Positions 10,317 to 18,994 of a DNA stretch of 64,000 nt are shown here, in pieces; within the stretch, counting starts at the first letter, position 1; the number at the start of each line of letters is the position of its first letter. The notes below the pieces were generated by a model. It worked only from the letters and a program-made list of their open reading frames with translations, was not told the origin of the DNA and searched no databases. A program made the position numbers and the translations under genes. The DNA comes from DATEDA01 sp963754305 (GTDB lineage: Bacteria; Pseudomonadota; Gammaproteobacteria; Burkholderiales; SG8-39): positions 124,001 through 188,000 of the forward strand of contig CAVWFR010000036.1 of assembly GCA_963754305.1 (NCBI GenBank), read 5' to 3'.

Positions 10317-11087
10317 GTGATCGCACTCCGGTCAGCGCTCTTCGTCGCGTTTTTCGTCATCTACACGCCGTTTCATTGGTTGGCAGTGATGCTGTCGGCG
10401 CCGTTCCCGCCGCAAACGCGGTACCGGGTCATCGCCGCGTGGCCGCAGCTTGCCACCTGGTTCTCGCGCCGGCTGCTGAAGATCGAGTACGAGGTGCACG
10501 GCCGCGAGCACATCCCGGGCTCGCCCTGCGTGATCCTGTCCAAGCACCAGTCGGCGTGGGAGACTATCGCCTACACCTCGATCTTTCCGCCGCACGTTTA
10601 CGTGATCAAACGCGAGCTCACGTGGATCCCGTTCCTCGGCTGGGGGCTCGCGCTGATGAGCCCGATCGCGATCAACCGCGCGGACCGCAAGCGCGCGATG
10701 CAACGCCTGATCGAGCTCGGCGCCGAGCGCTTCCGGCAGGGCTTCTCGATCATGGTCTATCCGGAGGGCACCCGCATCGCGGTCGGGCGGCGCGGCGTCT
10801 ACCGGCTGGGCGGCGCGGTGATCGCGGCCAACACCGGCGCGGCCGTGCTTCCGGTCGCGCACAACGCCGGCCTCCTGTGGCCGAAGAACTCGTTCCGGAA
10901 ATATCCCGGCAAGGTGACCGTGGTGATCGGCCCGCCGATCCCGAGCAGCGGGGTCACCGCCGAGCAGCTCATGCGCCGCGCCGAGGACTGGATCGAGACC
11001 GAGATGCAGCGGTTGACGCCGCCGGAAGCGATCGCGAAATCGCCGGCGTCGCTGCGCTTCGCTACACCGGTCGACAAGGGCGCCTGA
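10317..11087 (+). CDS. plsC: 1-acyl-sn-glycerol-3-phosphate acyltransferase family protein
   Basis: 256-residue membrane-associated lysophosphatidate acyltransferase making phosphatidic acid for phospholipids. A hydrophobic N-terminal segment (residues 1-25) should anchor it in the inner membrane. The glycerol-phosphate binding motif YPEGTR is present. The catalytic HX4D motif appears as HQSAWE, with Glu in place of the usual Asp. It starts at a GTG with GGAGGCGAG just upstream, 15 bp after gmhB. Position between gmhB and the YgjP-type protease matches betaproteobacterial gene order. Confidence 0.9.
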   Translation: MIALRSALFVAFFVIYTPFHWLAVMLSAPFPPQTRYRVIAAWPQLATWFSRRLLKIEYEVHGREHIPGSPCVILSKHQSAWETIAYTSIFPPHVYVIKRELTWIPFLGWGLALMSPIAINRADRKRAMQRLIELGAERFRQGFSIMVYPEGTRIAVGRRGVYRLGGAVIAANTGAAVLPVAHNAGLLWPKNSFRKYPGKVTVVIGPPIPSSGVTAEQLMRRAEDWIETEMQRLTPPEAIAKSPASLRFATPVDKGA

Positions 11088-11137
11088 CGAGCGCCGCAGG
11101 CGGCGGCACGCGCCCGAAGCGCATATCCCCGATTCCG

Positions 11138-11935
11138 ATGCCAACAGCGGATCCGCAACTAGAGCTTCCCTTCCTCTCGGAGGCCGGCCGAAGCGACCTG
11201 AAGGGTCCTACGCAGGCGCCGCCCGGGCGGCTGCGCCACGTGCAGCTCACCGCGCGCGTGATTCCCTACTGGTTCCGGCGCGCGCGGCGCCGGACGATCG
11301 GGATCATCGTCGACGAGCACGGGCTCGCGGCTGCGGCGCCGCGCTGGGCGACGATCGCCGAGGTCGAGGCCTTCATCCGCGAGAAGGAGCGCTGGGTGCT
11401 GAAGCGCATAGACGAGGCGCGCAAGAACGCCCGGGCGCCGTTCTTGTGGCACGAGGGTGCGCGCCTGCCCTACCTCGGCCGCGAGATCGCGCTCGCCCGC
11501 ACGGCGTGGGCCCGCACCCGGCTCGCCGGCGAGCGGCTGGAGATCTCGGCCCCGGCATTCGACAGCGCGCTGAGCCTCCGCGTACGCGTGCTCGAGTGGC
11601 TCCGGGGTTCGGCGCTCGCGCTCTACTGCGAGCGGGTCGCCGCGCTCGGCGCACGGATGAACGTGCCGAGCCCCGAGGTCGGACTCTCGAACGCCGCTTC
11701 GCAGTGGGGCAGCTGCACCCGCACGCTCGACGGACGCGGCCGGGTGCTGCTGCACTGGAAGCTGGTGCACTTCGAGCCGCGCCTGGTCGACTACGTCGTC
11801 GCGCACGAGCTCGCGCACCTGCGGCACATGAACCATTCGGCCGCGTTCTGGCGCGTCGTCGAATCGGTCTTTCCCGACCACAAGTGGGCGCGGCGCGAGC
11901 TGCGCGAGCGCGGGCACCAGATTCCCAACCTGTAA
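11138..11935 (+). CDS. YgjP-like M48-family metallopeptidase (SprT/DUF45)
   Basis: 265-residue predicted zinc metallopeptidase. The C-terminal half carries HELAHLRHMNH, which contains HExxH plus the third zinc histidine, followed by the family AFW and FPDHK phrases and the upstream QWGSC motif. The start taken is the ATG at 11138; a very long upstream open frame runs antisense-like through glyS, gmhB and plsC and is not coding. The substrate of this family is unknown. It sits 50 bp after plsC and 18 bp before gloA, in the conserved operon order. Confidence 0.9.
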   Translation: MPTADPQLELPFLSEAGRSDLKGPTQAPPGRLRHVQLTARVIPYWFRRARRRTIGIIVDEHGLAAAAPRWATIAEVEAFIREKERWVLKRIDEARKNARAPFLWHEGARLPYLGREIALARTAWARTRLAGERLEISAPAFDSALSLRVRVLEWLRGSALALYCERVAALGARMNVPSPEVGLSNAASQWGSCTRTLDGRGRVLLHWKLVHFEPRLVDYVVAHELAHLRHMNHSAAFWRVVESVFPDHKWARRELRERGHQIPNL

Positions 11936-11953
11936 CGATCATTAGGAACCAAC

Positions 11954-12337
11954 ATGCGAATGCTGCATACGATGCTGCGGGTGGGCGAGCTCGACCGTTC
12001 GGTCAGGTTCTACACCGACGTGCTCGGGATGAAGCTCCTGCGCACCACCGACCGGCCGGACCAGAAGTACTCGCTCGCGTTCGTCGGCTACGACGACGAG
12101 GAGAAGACCTCGGTCCTCGAGCTCACCTACAACTACGGCGTCGACAAGTACGACCTCGGCACGGCGTTCGGCCACGTCGCGCTCGCCGTGCCCGACGTCC
12201 ATAAGGCGTGCGAGGACGTGAAGCGGCGCGGTGGCAAGGTCACGCGCGAGGCCGGTCCGGTCAAAGGGGGGACCACGGTGATCGCGTTCGTCGAGGACCC
12301 CGACGGCTACAAGATCGAGCTGATCGAGCGCGGGTAG
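11954..12337 (+). CDS. gloA: Lactoylglutathione lyase (glyoxalase I)
   Basis: 127-residue vicinal-oxygen-chelate enzyme that converts the methylglyoxal-glutathione hemithioacetal to S-lactoylglutathione. All four metal ligands of the E. coli-type (nickel-dependent) enzyme line up at the same residue numbers: His5, Glu56, His74 and Glu122. Two beta-alpha-beta-beta-beta modules are evident. The short length without insertions fits the bacterial Ni class rather than the longer Zn class. It is the last gene of the rightward operon and converges on rsmA with only 12 bp between stops. Confidence 0.96.
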   Translation: MRMLHTMLRVGELDRSVRFYTDVLGMKLLRTTDRPDQKYSLAFVGYDDEEKTSVLELTYNYGVDKYDLGTAFGHVALAVPDVHKACEDVKRRGGKVTREAGPVKGGTTVIAFVEDPDGYKIELIERG

Positions 12338-12349
12338 ATCCCGCGCGCT

Positions 12350-13121
12350 TCATGTCCCGCCTGCCGCGACCGCGTTAGCGACCGCGACGTAGTCAGCGAC
12401 CGAGAGATTCTCCGGCCGCAGCTTCGGGTCGATACCCAGCGCCTGCAGATCCGCCTCGCCGATCACCTCGGCGAGCGCGTTGCGCAGCTGCTTCCTGCGC
12501 TTCGTGAACGCGGCGGTCACCACCTGCCCGAGGAGCCGCTCGTTGCGCGCGCCGAGCATCGACGGCGGGTGCGGCGTCATCCGCACGAACGCGGAGCCGA
12601 CCTGCGGCGGCGGCCGGAACGCGCCAGGCCTTCACGTCGAAGAGCTTCCGCATCTCGAACCGGTACTGCAGCATCACCGACAGGCGGCCGTACTCCGCGC
12701 TCGAGTGCGAGGCGACCATCCGGTCGACGACTTCTTTCTGCAGCATGAAGTGCGCATCGCGCAACCGCACCCCGCAGGCGGCGAGCCGGAAGAGGAGCGG
12801 GGTCGAGACGTTGTAGGGCAGATTGCCGACGACGCGCAGGCGCTCGGGCAGTTGCGTGAAATCGAACTCGAGCACGTCGGCGCAATGGACGGCGACGTCA
12901 GGGTAGGCCTCTTCGAGCCGCGCCGCCAGGTCGCGGTCGATCTCGATCACCTGTAGCGCGGCCGACCGCTCCGCCAGCGGTGCGGTCAGGGCTCCGAGTC
13001 CCGGGCCGATCTCCACCATTGCGTCCAGGGGGCGGGGATCGATCGCGGCGACGATCTTCGCGATGATGCCGCGGTCGTGAAGGAAGTGCTGTCCGAAGCG
13101 CTTGCGCGGGCGGTGGTTCAC
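12350..13121 (-). CDS. rsmA: 16S rRNA dimethyladenosine transferase, frameshifted as written
   Basis: RsmA/KsgA dimethylates A1518 and A1519 of 16S rRNA. The N-terminal part shows KRFGQHFL, the SAM motif EIGPGLGALT and catalytic NLPYN; the C-terminal helical part, ending near NAVAAGGT, is in another frame. The frame changes at about 12627-12630, where one extra G (minus strand) turns the expected FDVKPGAFRPPPQ into FDVKAWRVPAAA. Removing one base restores a normal protein of about 256 residues. The start is the GTG at 13121 before NHRPRKRFGQ. The gene is rarely dispensable, so a sequence error is more likely than true loss. It lies downstream of surA; the usual intervening pdxA is absent. Confidence 0.9.
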
Positions 13122-13185
13122 GCCTGACGGGTCGAAACGCTCTGGCGGCGCCGCGCGAGTCCCGCCATCACCGGTTCGCCAACGC

Positions 13186-14610
13186 TCACCGCTCTTCCAG
13201 CCGATACTCGACATAAGCGCGATCGCGCAGCTGGCGGAGCCACTCCTCGTACGACTCGTCGCTCTTGCGCTCGCGCAGCACCTTGCGCGCTTCGAGCCGT
13301 TTGCGGTCGGAAGAGAGATCGGCCGTGCGCCGTCCGATCACCTCGATCAGGTGGAGGCCGAACGGCGTGCGCACCAACTCGGATACGTCGCCCGGATTGA
13401 GCGCCTTCATGGCGTTCTCGAATTCGGGCACGAGATCCCCCGGCACGACCCACCCCAGGTCGCCGCCGCGCTGCGCGGAGCCGGCGTCGTCCGAGTTGAG
13501 GCGCGCCAGCTCGGCGAAGTTCGCACCCTGGACGATGCGCGTCCGGAGCAGCCCGAGCTTGCGTCTCGCCTCGGCCTCGGACGCGAGCTCGCCGACCCGG
13601 GCAAGGATGTGCCGCACATGGGTCTGCTCGACCACGAACGCGCCGGGGCCGCTGCCCCGGCGCTCGTTCAACTTCAGCAGATGGAATCCGGCGGGGCTGC
13701 GGACGACATCGGTCACCTCCCCCGGCTTCAGCTTCATGACCGCTTCCGTGAAAATCTCCGGCAGCCGGTCCTGCTCGCGCCAGCCCATGTTGCCGCCCTG
13801 GAGCGCGTCCGGGGCATCGGAGTAACTCACCGCGAGCTGGCCGAAATCGGCGCCGTCGCGCGCCTTCGCGAGCGCCTCCAAGGTCCGGCGTCGGCGTGCG
13901 TCCACCTGCTCAGGGCTCGCGCTCTCGGGCACCCGCACCAGGATGTGCGAGAGGTTGTACTGCGCCGGGCCGCTGTTCACGTTCTGCGCCTCGAGCAGGA
14001 AATTGTCGATCTCGCTCTCGCCGATCTGGATCTTGCTGTCGACCTCGCGCTCGCGCAGGCGCGAGATGAGGATCTCGTTGCGGATGTCGTCGCGGAATTT
14101 CTCGAACGACACGCCCTGGCCGTCGAGCGCTTTGCGGAAATCGGCGAGCGACAGCCGGTTCTGCTCGGCGATCATCTGCACGGTACGGTCGATCTGGAGA
14201 TCGTCGGCGCGCACCCCGGTCTCGCGCGCGAACTGGATCTGCACGCGATCGGCGATCATGCGCTCGAGCACCTGCCGCTCGAGCACCTCCGGGGGAGGAA
14301 GGGGTGTGCCCTGGCGCTTGAGCTGGGTCTGCACGAGCGCGACGCGCTCGCTGAGGTCGCGCTGGGTGATCACCTCCTTGTTGACGATGGCGACGATGCG
14401 GTCGATCAGCAGCGGCGCGCGGCGCGGGCCGGTCGTCCGCGGTTCGGGCGCGGGGGCCGGCGCGCTGCTCGCTCCCGGTACGCGCGGCTCGATCCCCGGC
14501 GAGGCGCCCGGCTGACCGGGTGCGCCGGGGAACCGCAGCTGCGCCCCTGCCGTGCCGGCGAGCGCAAGCGCGAGCACGCCGACGAGGGCAAGGTGTCGCA
14601 ACTCAATCAT
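13186..14610 (-). CDS. surA: Periplasmic peptidyl-prolyl isomerase / outer-membrane protein chaperone SurA
   Basis: 474-residue periplasmic chaperone for outer-membrane beta-barrels. It has a signal peptide (residues 1-23, cleaved after A-G-A), an N-terminal SurA chaperone domain, two parvulin (PpiC) domains beginning near NLSHILVRVP and THVRHILARV, and a C-terminal helix. The ATG at 14610 overlaps the end of lptD by 8 bp (ATGATTGA), so synthesis is coupled to that of one of its main clients. The linker after the signal peptide is unusually Pro/Gly/Ala-rich (about residues 25-60). Confidence 0.95.
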   Translation of the reverse strand: MIELRHLALVGVLALALAGTAGAQLRFPGAPGQPGASPGIEPRVPGASSAPAPAPEPRTTGPRRAPLLIDRIVAIVNKEVITQRDLSERVALVQTQLKRQGTPLPPPEVLERQVLERMIADRVQIQFARETGVRADDLQIDRTVQMIAEQNRLSLADFRKALDGQGVSFEKFRDDIRNEILISRLREREVDSKIQIGESEIDNFLLEAQNVNSGPAQYNLSHILVRVPESASPEQVDARRRRTLEALAKARDGADFGQLAVSYSDAPDALQGGNMGWREQDRLPEIFTEAVMKLKPGEVTDVVRSPAGFHLLKLNERRGSGPGAFVVEQTHVRHILARVGELASEAEARRKLGLLRTRIVQGANFAELARLNSDDAGSAQRGGDLGWVVPGDLVPEFENAMKALNPGDVSELVRTPFGLHLIEVIGRRTADLSSDRKRLEARKVLRERKSDESYEEWLRQLRDRAYVEYRLEER

Positions 14611-17032
14611 AGGTGCCATAGGCCGACGGTGTGACCGAACGGATGGGAGCGACACGCGTCCCCACCGCCGATGGGCCGGCCGGGCCGACCGCGCCGAAAT
14701 CGTAGGTACGCGAGTCGGGCGTCGACTGGTTGATCAGCGAGTAGCCAGGAATGTTTCGGCGCAGCACTTCGAGCGGGTCGGAGCCGATGCGGGCGAGCCC
14801 GTTGAATTCCAGTTGTAGATAGAAGACGCTGGTTTGCTGCGCGGTCGCGGTCTGGAACTGCTGCGCCACGACGCGGACAATCCAGCAGCCGGCATTATAT
14901 TCGAGGCCCACGAGCGCCTCGACGCCCTTGCGGCCCGCGATGTCGTAACTGTAGCGGCCGACGCCGTAGAACCCGGCCCCGAGCGGCCATTGCGCCGCGG
15001 CATCCACGGTTTGGATCGTTCCCGCGCCCGCCGTCAGGTCCTGGTTGGTGTAGCGGTAGGAAATGCTCGCCACCGCCGCCGGTGCGGGGGAATAGCGCAC
15101 GCCGGAGCTGAACTTCGCGAAGCCGCTGGGGCGCTGAAACTGGTACTGCGTGCCGATCTCGGCGGTCCAGTTCGGCGCCACCCGGCCAGCCAGGCCAAGG
15201 ATCAGCGGCGATGTCGAGTCGGTTCGCACCGGCTGCCCGGGAATCGTCACCTTCTGTTCGGTGAAGTAGTAGCGCTGTCCGATCACCGCGCGCACTTGCT
15301 CCTGGCCGTCGGCGGGACGCAGAAGCCGCGAGGTCGCGCCGATCGACAGCTGATTCGCGTTCGCGACGCGATCGCCGCCCACGAAGATGTTCTCCTGGAA
15401 GAGCTGTGAGAAGCTGAGGTCGGTGTTCGAGGTGTCGAAGACCGGAAGGTTGTTCTGGTCCTTATACGGTACGTACAGATAATAGGCGCGGGGCTCCAGC
15501 GTTTGCAGGAAGTCGGCGCCGAAATAGCGCGCGTCGCGCTCGAAGACGAGACCGGAGTCGACGCTCGCGATCGGCGTGACGAGCGACGGCTTCGAGTCGG
15601 GAAAGCCGCCGAGCGTCGCGAGGTCGTAGCCGACCGCGTAGACGCCGGCTTTCGGCGTCACGTAACCGTACGACGCGATGAGCGGCCACGCAACCGACGG
15701 GTACCCGGTCGCTCGCTGTCCGGTCGGCACCAGAGACGCGTTCCCGAAGTCGACGTACTCCCCGCGAAATCCGAGGTCCAACCCGGCGCCGGTCGGCCGC
15801 AGCACGTTGACGAGGAACTGCGGCTCGCGGAAGTACGGCACCGGCACCGGGTTCTGCGGGTCCTGCAGCGTCTGGAAGCGCTGGTAGTTCGCGATTGCGC
15901 TCCACCAGCCCGACGGCGAGGCGTAGGCGGCAAGCGCCTGCTGCGGCAGGTTGGTCTGAGTCGCGATCGAGAGCCGGCCCGAGAGGTCGCGGAAGTAGTT
16001 GTCGTCGGAGACCTTCTGGTAGTTGATGAGGCCGGTGAAGCCGTTCTGGAAGTTGAACTCGCTGAAGAGCGCCTCCGCCCAGCGGCGCTCTCCGACCACC
16101 TTGTCCTCGGGGAGCAGCTCGTAGCGCGCCTCACCCCGGAAGTTCGGGTTCAGGAAGCGGAACTGGCCGAGGAACTGGGTGCCGCGCCGCTCCATATAGC
16201 GCGGCGCGATCGTCGCGTCGTAGTTCGGAGCGATGTTGATGTAGAACGGCGCGACGAACTCGAAACCGATTCCATCCTGGGCGCCCACCGTCGGCGGCAG
16301 AAAGCCGGTCTTGCGCTCGTTGTTCAGCGAGAAATCGAACCACGGAATCTCCGGCGTCGACAGGCCGAGGAAGTTGAGGCGCGCGTTGCGCGCGGTGCCG
16401 ACTTCGCGGCTCATGTCGATGTCGAGCTCGCCCGCCTGGATGTACCAGTCCTCCTCGCCCGGCTTGCAGGTCGTGAACCGGCCGTTCGTGACGCGATAGC
16501 GCTCGTCGCCCTCGAACCGGAGCGCGCTCGCCGTCCCGTGCCCCTCGAGGTCGACGGTCAGCTGGGAGCGCTCGGTCGCGGTCACTTGCGCGCCCGCCGG
16601 CAGCCCGCGCTTCAGGCGCGAGCGGACACTGCGCTGCGCGAGCGTGAACGTCGGCTGCTCGAAGATGCCGCTCGTGTCCTCGATCCGCATCCGCAGGCGC
16701 GGCCCGGTGACCTCATCCTCGCCGACGCGCAGTCGCACGTTGCCGGTCGCCTCGACCTCGTCGGAATCCGCAAGATAGCGGATCCGATCGGCCTTTAGCG
16801 TAGTGTCGCCGCGGCGGACCTCCGCGTCGCCCACCGCATCCACCTCCGCCCCGCCGAGGCCCTCGATGCGATCGGCGATGAGGAATGTCGGCAGATCCGC
16901 GGCCCGGCCGCTCGGCGGTGCGCCAAGCGAGCGCTGGAGCTGCAAGCCCTGCGCCTGGGCATACGATTCCCCGGTGGCAAACGCGAACAGGACCGTCGCT
17001 GCGAGCGCGGCGCGTGATGGCGCGTGTGGCAT
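14603..17032 (-). CDS. lptD: LPS-assembly outer-membrane protein LptD
   Basis: 809-residue outer-membrane translocon for lipopolysaccharide. Signal peptide (residues 1-26), an N-terminal LptA-like beta-jellyroll (DRIEGLGGAEVDAVGDAEVR onward) and a C-terminal 26-strand barrel with alternating aromatic/glycine strands. Only two cysteines are visible in the mature protein (TTCKPG in the N-domain and NAGCWIV near the C-terminus), implying one interdomain disulfide instead of the two found in E. coli. The start at 17032 follows a strong AGGAGGAG ribosome-binding site. It leads an lptD-surA-rsmA operon divergent from amgK. Confidence 0.95.
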   Translation of the reverse strand: MPHAPSRAALAATVLFAFATGESYAQAQGLQLQRSLGAPPSGRAADLPTFLIADRIEGLGGAEVDAVGDAEVRRGDTTLKADRIRYLADSDEVEATGNVRLRVGEDEVTGPRLRMRIEDTSGIFEQPTFTLAQRSVRSRLKRGLPAGAQVTATERSQLTVDLEGHGTASALRFEGDERYRVTNGRFTTCKPGEEDWYIQAGELDIDMSREVGTARNARLNFLGLSTPEIPWFDFSLNNERKTGFLPPTVGAQDGIGFEFVAPFYINIAPNYDATIAPRYMERRGTQFLGQFRFLNPNFRGEARYELLPEDKVVGERRWAEALFSEFNFQNGFTGLINYQKVSDDNYFRDLSGRLSIATQTNLPQQALAAYASPSGWWSAIANYQRFQTLQDPQNPVPVPYFREPQFLVNVLRPTGAGLDLGFRGEYVDFGNASLVPTGQRATGYPSVAWPLIASYGYVTPKAGVYAVGYDLATLGGFPDSKPSLVTPIASVDSGLVFERDARYFGADFLQTLEPRAYYLYVPYKDQNNLPVFDTSNTDLSFSQLFQENIFVGGDRVANANQLSIGATSRLLRPADGQEQVRAVIGQRYYFTEQKVTIPGQPVRTDSTSPLILGLAGRVAPNWTAEIGTQYQFQRPSGFAKFSSGVRYSPAPAAVASISYRYTNQDLTAGAGTIQTVDAAAQWPLGAGFYGVGRYSYDIAGRKGVEALVGLEYNAGCWIVRVVAQQFQTATAQQTSVFYLQLEFNGLARIGSDPLEVLRRNIPGYSLINQSTPDSRTYDFGAVGPAGPSAVGTRVAPIRSVTPSAYGTYD

Positions 17033-17205
17033 CTCCTCCTGACGGCGACCGCTTTTTTGACTGCTACAATCGCACAATCACGCCGGAAGAGCAACGCTCC
17101 GCGAGCGGCGAAGCGCGCGCACGCGACGCGAGCGGGATGCTCCGGAGACGGTTCGCTCCGCGCACCGCGGCGCCGCGCCCGCCGCCGCGGCTATCCAGGC
17201 TTCGC

Positions 17206-18246
17206 ATGGACACCGATCGCGTCGCGCAACTCGAGCGCTGGCTCTCGAGCCTGTATCCAGGTATCCCTTTCTCGCTCGCGCCCGCCTCGGCCGACGCGAG
17301 CTTCCGGCGCTATTTCCGTGCGGCTTTCCCTGACGGCGCTTCCGCGGGCGGGGTCCCGCGCACCGCGATCGTGATGGACGCGCCGCCCGAACGCGAGGAC
17401 TGCCGGCCCTTCGTCCACGTCGCGGCGCTCCTCGCGCGCGCGGGGCTGAACGCGCCCCGCGTTCTCGCGCAGGATTTCGCACGCGGCTTCCTGTTGCTCA
17501 CCGACCTCGGCGCGACGACCTATCTCGCCGCGCTCGAAGCGGATCGAGCGGGCGCCGACACGCTGTTCGCCCACGCGACCGATGCGCTGGTGACCTGGCA
17601 GCTCGCGAGCCGACGCGACGAGCTGCCGCTCTACGACGCGGCGCTCCTCAGGCGCGAGCTCGAGCTCTTCCCCGAGTGGTACGTCGGGCGTCACCTCGGC
17701 GTCACGCTCTCGCCGGCCGAGCGCGAGACGATCGAGCGCGCGTTCGCGCTGATCGTCGGCGCGAATCTCGCGCAGCCGCAGGTCTACGTGCACCGCGACT
17801 ACATGCCGCGAAACCTGATGGTGTGCGAGCCCGATCCCGGCATCCTCGACTTCCAGGACGCGGTATACGGTCCGATCACCTACGACGTCGCGTGTCTAAC
17901 GAAGGACGCGTTCATCAGCTGGGAGGACGATCGCGTGCTCGACTGGACGATCCGCTACTGGGAGAGGGCCCGGCGAGCGAGCCTGCCGGTCGATGCGGAC
18001 TTCGCCGCCTTCTGGCGCGACTGCGAATGGATGGGGCTGCAGCGGCACTTGAAGGTGGCGGGGATCTTCGCGCGGCTCGCGTACCGGGACGGCAAGCGGC
18101 AGTATCTCGAGGACACGCCGCGCTTCCTCGGTTACATCCGGCCGGTGCTCGGGCGCTACCGCGCACTCGCGCCGCTCGCAGCGCTCTTCGAGAAGCTCGA
18201 GGAGCGCGCGCCCGCCGCGGGATCGACCTCTCGAAGCGCGACATGA
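17206..18246 (+). CDS. amgK: N-acetylmuramate/N-acetylglucosamine anomeric kinase (APH-fold)
   Basis: 346-residue aminoglycoside-phosphotransferase-fold kinase. The catalytic HRDYMPRNLMV (H-x-D-x4-N) and the metal-binding LDFQD match AmgK, which phosphorylates MurNAc and GlcNAc at C1 in the peptidoglycan-recycling bypass of pseudomonads and betaproteobacteria. The immediate partner murU overlaps it by 4 bp (ATGA), which supports the assignment. The ATG at 17206 is the first start that gives family-like sequence (MDTDRVAQLERWL); the upstream open frame is Arg-rich and lies in the divergent promoter region with lptD. Confidence 0.92.
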   Translation: MDTDRVAQLERWLSSLYPGIPFSLAPASADASFRRYFRAAFPDGASAGGVPRTAIVMDAPPEREDCRPFVHVAALLARAGLNAPRVLAQDFARGFLLLTDLGATTYLAALEADRAGADTLFAHATDALVTWQLASRRDELPLYDAALLRRELELFPEWYVGRHLGVTLSPAERETIERAFALIVGANLAQPQVYVHRDYMPRNLMVCEPDPGILDFQDAVYGPITYDVACLTKDAFISWEDDRVLDWTIRYWERARRASLPVDADFAAFWRDCEWMGLQRHLKVAGIFARLAYRDGKRQYLEDTPRFLGYIRPVLGRYRALAPLAALFEKLEERAPAAGSTSRSAT

Positions 18247-18914
18247 AGGTCATGCTGCTCGCGGCGGGACGGGGCGAAAGGATGCGCCCCCTCACCGACG
18301 CAACGCCGAAGTCGCTGCTCGCCGCCGGCGGCAAACCGCTCGTCGTCCGGCTCATCGAGCGCCTCGCTGCGACCGGCTACCGCGAGCTCGTGCTCAACCA
18401 TGCGCATCTCGGCGTCTTGATCGAGGCGGCGCTCGGCGACGGCGCGCGCTTCGGCGTGCGCATCCGTTATTCGCCAGAGCCCGAAGCGCTCGAAACCGCG
18501 GGCGGCATCGCCAATGCCCTCCCGCTCCTGGGGCGGGCGCCGTTCGCCGCCGTCAACGCCGACCTTCACACCCACTACCCGTTCGACCAACTCCGCGGGG
18601 TGCTCGCCGCGGACGCGCTCGCACATCTCGTCCTCGTCGACAACCCACCGCACCACCGAGGCGGCGATTTCGCGCTCGCCGGGGGGCGGCTCGCAAACTC
18701 GGGCGACGCGCTGCTCACATTCAGCGGCATCGGCGTGTACCGGCCGGAGCTTTTCGCCGCAATCGCCCCCGGCACGCGCGCGCCGCTCGCACCGCTGTTG
18801 CGAGATGCAGCCGCCCGTGGCGCGGTGACCGCCGAGCATTTCCGCGGCCGCTGGGTCGACGTCGGCACGCCGGAACGGCTGGCCGCGCTCGATCGGGAGC
18901 TGAGCGCCGCTTGA
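18243..18914 (+). CDS. murU: N-acetylmuramate alpha-1-phosphate uridylyltransferase
   Basis: 223-residue nucleotidyltransferase that converts MurNAc-1-phosphate and UTP to UDP-MurNAc, bypassing de novo synthesis and hence part of the fosfomycin target. It has the sugar-nucleotide pyrophosphorylase signature AAGRGERMRPLT followed by PKSLL and GGKPL, and the metal-binding Asp in VNADLH. The start overlaps the amgK stop (ATGA). Length agrees with Pseudomonas MurU rather than the longer glucose-1-phosphate enzymes. Confidence 0.93.
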   Translation: MKVMLLAAGRGERMRPLTDATPKSLLAAGGKPLVVRLIERLAATGYRELVLNHAHLGVLIEAALGDGARFGVRIRYSPEPEALETAGGIANALPLLGRAPFAAVNADLHTHYPFDQLRGVLAADALAHLVLVDNPPHHRGGDFALAGGRLANSGDALLTFSGIGVYRPELFAAIAPGTRAPLAPLLRDAAARGAVTAEHFRGRWVDVGTPERLAALDRELSAA

Positions 18915-18994
18915 TCACGCAAGCGGCGCGACCGACAATGCTGTGGCGCACATGCGAATGAACCCGTCACGATTAGACCCATACGAGTAAGCCG

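Noticed and set aside
8123..11137. Very long open frame running through glyS, gmhB and plsC into the YgjP gene
   Set aside because: The upstream part is Arg/Ala-rich shadow sequence of three clear genes; only the part from 11138 is protein-like.
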